Of a stretch of 55,634 bases of DNA, positions 49,892 through 55,634 are shown one piece after another. This DNA is from CAZNPW01 sp964575185. Lineage in GTDB: Bacteria > Pseudomonadota > Alphaproteobacteria > Rhodobacterales > Rhodobacteraceae. A model generated the notes under the pieces. It made no database searches and was not told where the DNA came from. It was given only the letters and a program-made list of their open reading frames with translations. A program made the translations under genes and the position numbers. Position 1 is the first letter of the stretch; each line of letters begins with the position of its first letter. The stretch spans positions 1 through 55,634 of the forward strand of contig CAZNPW010000020.1 in NCBI GenBank assembly GCA_964575185.1, read 5' to 3'.

Positions 49892-51430
49892 ATGGCCGAG
49901 GACAGCCTTTTCGTGGGCGGCGGGGGCGAGGGCTACGGCGTCCCGCAGGTCCTGCTGCTGAAATACGGCAACCGCCACGGCCTGATCGCCGGCGCGACGG
50001 GCACCGGCAAGACCGTGACGCTCCAGGTGCTCGCCGAGGGCTTCAGCGCGGCGGGCGTGCCGGTGTTCATGGCCGACGTCAAGGGCGACCTTGCCGGCAT
50101 GGCCGCCGCGGGGTCGGCCGCGGGCAGGCTGCACGAACCCTTCACGCGGCGCGCCCGGCAGATCGGCTGGACCATCGGCTACCGCGCCTGTCCCGTGACC
50201 TTCTGGGACCTCTTCGCCGAGCGCGGCCACCCGGTCCGCACCACGGTGGCCGAGATGGGGCCGCTGCTGCTGTCGCGGCTGCTCGATCTGTCGGACGCGC
50301 AGGAGGGCGTGCTGAACGTGGCCTTCCGCCTCGCCGACGACGAGGGGCTGGCGCTTCTGGACCTTGCGGACCTGCGCGCGCTTTTGACCTTCGTCGCCGA
50401 CAACGCGACCGACATCGGCAACCGCTACGGCCTGGTCGCCAGCGCCTCGGTCGGCGCGATCCAGCGCCAGCTCCTGGTGCTGGAGAACCAGGGCGGCGGC
50501 GCGCTGTTCGGCGAACCGGCGCTCGACCTCGGCGACCTGATGCTGACCGACGCGGGCGGCATGGGGCGGATCAACATCCTCGCCGCCGAGCGGCTGATGA
50601 ACTCCCCCCGGCTCTACGCGACGTTCCTCTTGTGGCTTTTGTCCGAACTGTTCGAGACGCTGCCCGAGATCGGCGACCCGGACCGCCCGAAGCTCGTGTT
50701 CTTCTTCGACGAGGCGCACCTTCTGTTCCGCGACGCGCCGAAGGCGCTGGTGGCCAAGGTGGAGCAGGTCGCACGGCTGATCCGGTCGAAGGGGGTGGGG
50801 GTCTATTTCATCACCCAGAACCCGGCCGACGTGCCCGACACGATCCTGGGCCAGCTCGGCAACCGGGTGCAGCACGCGCTGCGAGCCTTCACCGCCAGGG
50901 ACCAGAAGGACCTGGCCCGCGCCGCCGAGACCTACCGGCCCAATCCCCGGTTCGCCATCGCCGACGCGATCCGCGACGCGGGCACCGGCGAGGCGGTGAC
51001 CTCGTTCCTCGCGGCCGGGGGCGTGCCCGGCATCGCCGAGCGCACGCTGGTGCGCCCGCCGAACAGCCAGCTCGGCCCCATCGACGATGCCACCCGGGCG
51101 GCGGTCATGGCGGCAAGCCCGGTCCGGGGCAAGTACGACACGCCGGTGGACCGTGCCTCGGCCTTCGAGACGCTGCAGGCCCGCGCCGCGCAGGCCTCCG
51201 CCCCGGCGGCGGCCCCCGGGCCTTCGCTGCGGATCGACCCCGACGAGTTCCGCCGCGCCCGCCGCGACGCGCCGGCCGCCCCCGACCCCGCCCCGTCCCG
51301 CCGCGCCCCGCCGCCGCGCGGCGATTCGGTCGCCGAGGCTTTTGCGAAAAGTTTCGCAAGACAGTTGGGCAGCCGGTCGGGGCAGGCGCTGGTGCGCGGG
51401 GTCCTCGGCTCGCTGTTCCGCGGGCGCTGA
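49892..51430 (+). CDS. HerA-like helicase/ATPase (DUF853 family)
   Basis: This 512-residue P-loop ATPase of the HerA/FtsK superfamily has Walker A GATGTGKT (residues 34-41), a VPVFMADVKGDLAGMA segment, and Walker B KLVFFFDEAHLLF, then ARLIRSKGVGVYFITQNPADVPDTILGQLGNRVQHALRAFT, all diagnostic of DUF853 proteins. The last ~100 residues are Ala/Pro-rich and disordered, ending in AFAKSFARQLGSRSGQALVRGVLGSLF. The family is widespread but its role (DNA translocation is suggested) is not settled. An 18-bp palindrome lies in its 3' part. Confidence 0.93.
   Translation: MAEDSLFVGGGGEGYGVPQVLLLKYGNRHGLIAGATGTGKTVTLQVLAEGFSAAGVPVFMADVKGDLAGMAAAGSAAGRLHEPFTRRARQIGWTIGYRACPVTFWDLFAERGHPVRTTVAEMGPLLLSRLLDLSDAQEGVLNVAFRLADDEGLALLDLADLRALLTFVADNATDIGNRYGLVASASVGAIQRQLLVLENQGGGALFGEPALDLGDLMLTDAGGMGRINILAAERLMNSPRLYATFLLWLLSELFETLPEIGDPDRPKLVFFFDEAHLLFRDAPKALVAKVEQVARLIRSKGVGVYFITQNPADVPDTILGQLGNRVQHALRAFTARDQKDLARAAETYRPNPRFAIADAIRDAGTGEAVTSFLAAGGVPGIAERTLVRPPNSQLGPIDDATRAAVMAASPVRGKYDTPVDRASAFETLQARAAQASAPAAAPGPSLRIDPDEFRRARRDAPAAPDPAPSRRAPPPRGDSVAEAFAKSFARQLGSRSGQALVRGVLGSLFRGR
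51342..51359. promoter_or_regulatory. 18-bp perfect-arm palindrome in the 3' end of the HerA-like gene
   Basis: TTGCGAAA (51342-51349) and TTTCGCAA (51352-51359) around an AG spacer. It is AT-richer than its surroundings and lies about 150 bases upstream of the first CAP-RTX gene, so it could be an operator of that gene. It also encodes AFAKSFA. Confidence 0.4.
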
Positions 51431-51453
51431 CACAAACGCGCCCCACGCAGGCC

Positions 51454-51490
51454 CCAAAGCGAGACGACCTTCGGGTCTCTGGCACTTTGG
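51454..51490 (+). promoter_or_regulatory. Leader hairpin reaching the ribosome-binding site of the first CAP-RTX gene
   Basis: CCAAAG (51454-51459) pairs with CTTTGG (51485-51490), and GAGAC (51461-51465) pairs with GTCTC (51475-51479) inside it. The GGAGG ribosome site (51489-51493) begins within the outer right arm, so the fold would partly mask it. Confidence 0.45.
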
Positions 51491-51502
51491 AGGGGCACTG
51501 CC

Positions 51503-52852
51503 ATGCCGCTGACCGGGGCCGAGCAATACATGCTCGAACTCATCAACCGGGCCCGACTGGACCCGGCCGCCGAGGCGGCGCGCTACGGCGTCGACCTGAA
51601 CGCCGGGCTCGCCCCCGGCACCCTCACGGCCGAGGCGCGGCAGGTGCTCGCACCCGACGCCGCCCTGGCGCAGGCGGCGGCCCTGCACTCGCAGTGGATG
51701 ATCGCCACCGACACCTTCAGCCACACCGGGTCGGGCGGGTCGAGCGCCGGGCAGCGCGCGACCGACGCGGGCTATACGTGGAACCGGGTGGGCGAGAACC
51801 TTGCGATGCTCGGCACCACCGGATCCATCGACGCGGCCGACGCCATCGCCGCGCACAACGCCGCGCTGTTCCGCAGCGCGCTGCACCGCGAGAACATCCT
51901 GAACGGGGCCTTCGGCGAAGTGGGGCTGGGGCAGGAGATCGGCGCCTTCACGCAGGGCGGCAGCACCTACCAGGCCTCGCTTCTGACGCAGCTTTTCGGC
52001 CAGTCGGGCGGCCACGCCTATGTCACGGGGGTCGCCTACAGCGACCGCGACGGCGACGGGTCCTATTCCATCGGCGAAGGGCGCGAGGGCGTGGTCTTCA
52101 CCAGCGGCGGGCGCAGCGACCGCACCGAGGCCGCGGGCGGCTACGCGCTGGCGGTGGCGGCCGGGGCGGATGTCGACGTGACGGGCCGCGTCGGCGACCG
52201 CGGCTTCGCCTTCTCGCTCGACACCCGGCCCGGCAACGTGAAGATCGACATCGTGAACGGCGTCCTGATCCGCAGCTCGGGCGACATCGACCTCGGCCGC
52301 GGCTTCGCGCAGGTGACGCTCCTCGGCGTGGGCGACATCGACGCGGCGGGCAGCGCCGCGGGCGACCGGATCACCGGCAACGGCGGCGACAACGTGCTGC
52401 GCGGCGAGGGCGGCAGCGACGCGCTGCGCGGCGGCGCGGGCCGCGACGCGCTGGCGGGCGACGCCGGGGCCGACTGGCTGCGCGGCGGCGACGGCAACGA
52501 CGTCCTGCGCGGCGGCGCGGGCCGCGACCGGCTGTGGGGCGAGGACGGCGCGGACGTGCTGGCGGGCGGGGCGGGCGACGACTGGCTGTCGGGCGGCGAC
52601 CGGGCCGACCGATTCGTCTTCGCCGCCGGCGGCGGGCGCGACACGGTCACGGACCTGTCGCGGTTTTCGGGCGATCGTCTCGTCCTCGACGACAATCTCT
52701 GGGACGGGCGGATGACTGCGCAGCAGATCGTCAACACCTTCGCCGAGGTCAGGAACGGTGACATTGTGCTGTCGTTCGACGCCGCTACGGAATTGCGGCT
52801 CGACGGGATCACGAACGTGCAGGGGCTGGCGGGGCTGATCGTCCTGATCTGA
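51503..52852 (+). CDS. Secreted CAP-domain protein with RTX repeats (first of a tandem pair)
   Basis: This 449-residue protein has three parts. The CAP/SCP-like domain (about residues 5-170) has family residues in FSHTGSGGSS, VGENLAML, LHRENILNGAFGEVGLG. A middle beta domain (about 175-265) carries a calcium-loop-like SDRDGDGSYSIGEGREGV and a TEAAGGYALAV segment, as in SdrD-B-like modules. RTX nonapeptides follow (GGNGG-type, about 290-380) and a C-terminal DRFVFAAGGGRDTVTDLSRFSGDRLVL block for type I secretion. There is no signal peptide, as expected. No type I secretion genes lie nearby. Confidence 0.9.
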   Translation: MPLTGAEQYMLELINRARLDPAAEAARYGVDLNAGLAPGTLTAEARQVLAPDAALAQAAALHSQWMIATDTFSHTGSGGSSAGQRATDAGYTWNRVGENLAMLGTTGSIDAADAIAAHNAALFRSALHRENILNGAFGEVGLGQEIGAFTQGGSTYQASLLTQLFGQSGGHAYVTGVAYSDRDGDGSYSIGEGREGVVFTSGGRSDRTEAAGGYALAVAAGADVDVTGRVGDRGFAFSLDTRPGNVKIDIVNGVLIRSSGDIDLGRGFAQVTLLGVGDIDAAGSAAGDRITGNGGDNVLRGEGGSDALRGGAGRDALAGDAGADWLRGGDGNDVLRGGAGRDRLWGEDGADVLAGGAGDDWLSGGDRADRFVFAAGGGRDTVTDLSRFSGDRLVLDDNLWDGRMTAQQIVNTFAEVRNGDIVLSFDAATELRLDGITNVQGLAGLIVLI

Positions 52853-52871
52853 GTTCCGCAAGGGAGGAAAG

Positions 52872-54209
52872 ATGGCACGCAGCGCCGCCGAGCAATATCT
52901 CCTCGAGCTCATCAACCGCGCCCGGCTCGACCCCGCGGCCGAGGCCGCCCGGCAGCGCGTGCCGCTGACCGCGGGCGGCGTCGACATCGACAGCACGGCC
53001 AAGCAGGTGCTCGCCCCCAACGACGCGCTGCAGACGGCGGCGGAAACCCACGTCGCCTGGATGTTCCGCGCCGACGTCTTCGCCCACGAAGGCGCAACCG
53101 GCGACCGCGCGGTCGATCGCGCGGCGGCGCTCGGCTACATCGGCCGGGTGGGCGAGAACCTGGCCTGGCTCGGCCAGACCGGCAGCACCGAGGCCTGGGT
53201 GAACCTGCATTTCGCCAACCTCTGGGCGAGCCCGGACCACCGGCCGAACACCATGCGCCCCGAATACCGCGAGATCGGGGTCGTCGTGCAGAACGGTATC
53301 GGCGGGATCCAGACCGCCCCGAACACCCCGGCAAGCCTTCTGGCCGAGGTGTTCGGGGCCCGTTCGCAGGTCTTCGTCACCGGCGTCGTCTACGACGACC
53401 GCAACGGCAACGGCCTCTACAACATGGGCGAGGGGCAGACCGGCACCCGATTTGCCGCCGACCGGACGGTCGACACCTCCGAGGCCGCGGGCGGCTGGGC
53501 GGTCGGCGTCGCGTCCGGCGCGGCGGTGCCGTTGACCGTGACGGCGGGCGGCGTCGCCGTCGACCTGACCGTCGACACGCGGGCGGGCAACGTCAAGATC
53601 GACGTGGTGGGCGGCGACCGGCTGGACGTGTCGGGGTCGTTCGACCTGATCGACGGCGGCTTCGACGTGCGGATGCTGGGGGTCGGGCGGATCGACGGCA
53701 GCGGGTCGGACGCGGGCGAATCCATCGCGGGCAACAAGGGCAACAACCGCATCGCGGGCGAGGGCGGGGCCGACAGCCTGGCCGGCGGCGACGGGCAGGA
53801 CACGCTGGCGGGGGGCGAGGGCCGCGACCAGCTGTCCGGCAACTCCGGGAACGACCGGGTCCAGGGCGATGCCGGCAACGACCAGATCTTCGGGCAGGAC
53901 GGCAACGACACGCTGACCGGCGGCTTCGGCAACGACCGGCTGACCGGCGGCGCGGGGGCCGACCGGTTCGTCTTCGGCCGGGGCGGCGGGCGCGACATCG
54001 TGACCGACGTCGAGGCCCGGCAGGGCGACCGCATCGTGCTCGACGACGCGATGTGGGCGGGGGCGAAGTCGGCCGAACAGATCGTGGCCGACTACGCCCG
54101 CGTCGGCCCTGCGGGGCACGTGATCCTTGACTTCGGCAACGCGGGCATTGTCGAACTGCGCGGTGTCGGTTCCACCATCGGCCTCGCGGCGCTGATCGAC
54201 ATCATCTGA
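52872..54209 (+). CDS. Secreted CAP-domain protein with RTX repeats (second of the pair)
   Basis: This 445-residue protein is a diverged tandem copy of the previous one. It opens AAEQYLLELINRARLDPAAEAARQRV and keeps CAP residues in VFAHEGATGDRA, VGENLAWLG and PDHRPNTMRPEYREIGVV. The middle domain has YDDRNGNGLYNMGEGQTGTRF and SEAAGGWAVGV. RTX repeats (GEGGADSLAGGDGQDTLAGG, GNSGNDRVQGDAGNDQIFG) precede DRFVFGRGGGRDIVTDVEARQGDRIVL. A GGGAGGAAAG site lies before the ATG, 19 bases from the first gene, so both form an operon. Its end overlaps the converging dcd by 8 bases. Confidence 0.9.
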   Translation: MARSAAEQYLLELINRARLDPAAEAARQRVPLTAGGVDIDSTAKQVLAPNDALQTAAETHVAWMFRADVFAHEGATGDRAVDRAAALGYIGRVGENLAWLGQTGSTEAWVNLHFANLWASPDHRPNTMRPEYREIGVVVQNGIGGIQTAPNTPASLLAEVFGARSQVFVTGVVYDDRNGNGLYNMGEGQTGTRFAADRTVDTSEAAGGWAVGVASGAAVPLTVTAGGVAVDLTVDTRAGNVKIDVVGGDRLDVSGSFDLIDGGFDVRMLGVGRIDGSGSDAGESIAGNKGNNRIAGEGGADSLAGGDGQDTLAGGEGRDQLSGNSGNDRVQGDAGNDQIFGQDGNDTLTGGFGNDRLTGGAGADRFVFGRGGGRDIVTDVEARQGDRIVLDDAMWAGAKSAEQIVADYARVGPAGHVILDFGNAGIVELRGVGSTIGLAALIDII

Positions 54210-55281
54210 ACTGCTTGGCGAGCTTCAGCCCCTGGCCCTGGTAGTGCGACGCGATCCCCGCGCCATAGAGCCGGTCGGGGGCACCGGCCATGCGTTCGTA
54301 GACGAGCCGCCCGACGACCTGCCCGTGCTCCAGCACGAAGGGCGCCTCGTGCCCGCGCACCTCGAGCACCCCGCGCGAGCCGCGCCCGCCCGCCGCCGCG
54401 TGGCCGAAGCCCGGGTCGAAGAAGCCCGCGTAGTGGACGCGGAACTCGCCCGCCGTCACCAGATAGGGCGCCATCTCGGCGGCGAAGCCGGGCGGGATCG
54501 TCACCGCCTCGCGGCTGACCAGGATGTAGAAGGCGCCGGGGTCGAGCACGATGTGCCCCGCATCGGTGCGCAGCTCCTCCCAGAAGTCGCGCGCCGGGTA
54601 GTGGCCGATGCGGTCGAGGTCGATGACCCCCGCGTGCGGCTTGGCGCGATAGCCCTGCAGGCCGCCCGGCAGCCGCAGGTCGACCGAGAAGCCCAGGCCC
54701 TGCTCGATGACCGGCGGATGGTCGACCAGCGGCTCGGCCGCGTGCAGCGCGGCAAGGTCGGCATCGGCCAGCAGCGCCGCGCCGCGGCGGAAGCGGATCT
54801 GGTTCAGCCGCTGCCCGGCGCGGACCAGCACGCTGAAGGACTGCGGGCAGACCTCGGCAAAAAGCGGACCGCGGTAGCCCGCCCGAATCCGGTCGAAGGC
54901 GGTCCCGCCGTCGGTGATCGCGCGCGTCAGCAGGTCGAGCCGCCCGGTCGAGGACTTGGCATTCGCCACCGCCGAGATGCCGGCGGGCAGGTCCAGCCGC
55001 TCCATCAGCGGGATCAGGTAGACGCAGCCCTTTTCCAGCACCGCGCCGCCCGACAGGTCCATCCGGTGCATCTCGAACTGCGCGATGCGGTCGGCGACGG
55101 TGGCGTCGCCCGCCAGGAACGACGCCCGGACGCGGATCGCCTCGCCCCCGAGCCGCAGGTCGAGGCTCGCGGGCTGGATCTGGGCGGGGCTGACGGGGGC
55201 GTCGGCGGCGATCCGGCCGTCGTCGACCATCGCCGCGATCATGCGGTCGGGCAGAACGCCCGATGCGTCCCCGGCGGTCAT
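54202..55281 (-). CDS. dcd: 2'-deoxycytidine 5'-triphosphate deaminase, long bipartite form
   Basis: This 359-residue enzyme converts dCTP to dUTP for thymidylate synthesis. It is about twice the size of the enterobacterial Dcd and matches the long form of alphaproteobacteria. The N-half has SPAQIQPASLDLRLGGEAIRV and AVANAKSSTGRLDLLTRAITDGG (the AKSSxGR-type active-site motif), then AEVCPQSFSVLVRAGQRLNQIRF; the C-half repeats the fold with GHIVLDPGAFYILVSREAVTIPPGF and HYAGFFDPGFGH. The ATG stands directly after the T-run of the tRNA terminator, with no clear ribosome site. Confidence 0.93.
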   Translation of the reverse strand: MTAGDASGVLPDRMIAAMVDDGRIAADAPVSPAQIQPASLDLRLGGEAIRVRASFLAGDATVADRIAQFEMHRMDLSGGAVLEKGCVYLIPLMERLDLPAGISAVANAKSSTGRLDLLTRAITDGGTAFDRIRAGYRGPLFAEVCPQSFSVLVRAGQRLNQIRFRRGAALLADADLAALHAAEPLVDHPPVIEQGLGFSVDLRLPGGLQGYRAKPHAGVIDLDRIGHYPARDFWEELRTDAGHIVLDPGAFYILVSREAVTIPPGFAAEMAPYLVTAGEFRVHYAGFFDPGFGHAAAGGRGSRGVLEVRGHEAPFVLEHGQVVGRLVYERMAGAPDRLYGAGIASHYQGQGLKLAKQFR

Positions 55282-55287
55282 GAAAAA

Positions 55288-55314
55288 GCCCGCGAGCCGA
55301 AGGGCTCGCGGGGC
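55288..55314 (-). terminator. Intrinsic terminator of the tRNA-Pro gene
   Basis: On the minus strand, GCCCCGCGAGCC (55314-55303) pairs with GGCTCGCGGGC (55298-55288) through a four-base loop, with one bulged base. TTTTT follows at 55287-55283. The dcd start codon begins two bases after this T-run. Confidence 0.85.
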
Positions 55315-55321
55315 TTTGTCA

Positions 55322-55399
55322 TGGTCGGGCCGGTGAGATTCGAACTCACGACCTCCCGCCCCCCAGACGGACGCGCTAACCAGGCTGCGCTACGGCCCG
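55322..55399 (-). tRNA. tRNA-Pro (anticodon GGG), CCA encoded
   Basis: The minus strand folds as a 78-base cloverleaf including CCA: acceptor CGGGCCG with CGGCCCG, D-arm GCGC-AGCCTGGTTA-GCGC, anticodon loop CTGGGGG with GGG at positions 34-36, and T-arm GTGAG-TTCGAAT-CTCAC. The anticodon stem uses two G-U pairs. It reads CCC and CCU proline codons, and CCC is very frequent in this genome segment. Confidence 0.95.
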
Positions 55400-55449
55400 A
55401 ACGGGGGTGTTCATAGCGGTTTCCAGCCGGGGGGCAAGGGCCAAACGGC

Positions 55450-55634
55450 TCAGCCAAGGCCCGGCCGCGCCGCGCGCCCCATCCGGCCCCGCAGCGCCGC
55501 CAGCCGGTTGCGCAGCGGCAGGAGACGCGTCGCCAGGTCGGCCTCGGCCGCGGCCGCCATCGCGCGCAGCCGCGCGGCGAGCGTCGGCGCGCCCGGTTCG
55601 GCCGCGGCCGCAGCGGGCGCCGGCACGGGCCCCC
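55450..55634 (-). CDS. C-terminal fragment of an unidentified protein (gene enters from beyond the window)
   Basis: An open frame runs from the window edge to a TGA at 55450. Its ~60 residues start Pro/Ala-rich (VPAPAAAAAEPGAP) and end as a basic, probably helical tail (LAARLRAMAAAAEADLATRLLPLRNRLAALRGRMGRAARPGLG). No family is recognised. The frame could be a by-product of high GC content, but the stop position just upstream of the tRNA and the lack of a better frame favour a real gene end. Confidence 0.5.
   Translation of the reverse strand, partial: GPVPAPAAAAAEPGAPTLAARLRAMAAAAEADLATRLLPLRNRLAALRGRMGRAARPGLG

Noticed and set aside
52380..52610. Regular short direct repeats that could suggest a CRISPR or satellite array
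   Set aside because: The period and consensus are those of RTX nonapeptide coding repeats in frame with the CAP-RTX protein; the same holds for 53740-53960.

Overview
The window is a very GC-rich chromosomal segment of an alphaproteobacterium of the Rhodobacterales (Rhodobacter/Paracoccus/Roseobacter group). This placement rests on an RcGTA-type gene transfer agent (GTA) cluster, a pyruvate dehydrogenase E1-beta carrying its own lipoyl domain, the lptF-lptG-lptD-surA-pdxA-rsmA run, a long bipartite dCTP deaminase and an IalB-family protein. No integrase, plasmid replication gene, CRISPR array or insertion sequence was seen. Coding density is high and many genes overlap by the 4-base ATGA type or share stop and start bases.

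Layout. (1) 1-12982: GTA structural operon from the C-terminal part of the large terminase (g2) through portal, g3.5, prohead protease, capsid, connectors, tail proteins, tape measure, distal tail, hub, cell-wall peptidase and the about 1290-residue megatron (g15), then a small conserved companion gene. (2) 13048-17656: cysE, then pdhA-pdhB-pdhC on the minus strand, preceded by a palindrome and an 11-bp repeat array. (3) 17898-20465: a FtsB/DivIC-like division protein, class I fructose-bisphosphate aldolase and pgk, all minus. (4) 20563-22961: two cyclophilins (cytoplasmic and exported), then a minus-strand cupin-desaturase pair. (5) 23116-28370: a TetR gene with its promoter and operator, and a membrane-fusion protein plus RND pump. 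(6) 28452-33503: a minus-strand aldehyde dehydrogenase-cytidylyltransferase pair divergent from three glycosyltransferases and a methyltransferase-like gene. (7) 33613-41678: a 1-Cys peroxiredoxin converging on the minus-strand lptF-lptG-lptD-surA-pdxA-rsmA outer-membrane operon. (8) 41804-47926: pepA, a VOC protein and holC, converging on a retropepsin-like protease, MarC, an ABC-F ATPase, and divergent ndk. (9) 47975-54209: RTX and CAP-RTX secreted proteins, an IalB protein, a HerA-like ATPase and a 450-bp gene-free stretch holding an orphan intrinsic terminator. (10) 54202-55634: dcd, tRNA-Pro(GGG) with its terminator, and the end of an unidentified gene.

How the parts work together. The GTA genes form one late operon that makes capsids and tails packaging host DNA. 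The pdh, fba and pgk genes serve central carbon flow. The lpt-surA block builds LPS and folds outer-membrane proteins. The most novel signals are non-coding: an 11-bp iterated array and a 22-bp palindrome upstream of pdhA, an orphan terminator suggesting a small RNA near 49740-49890, a triple perfect hairpin at 45423-45490, and a dispersed repeat one copy of which supplies the C-terminus of PdxA and the junction with rsmA.
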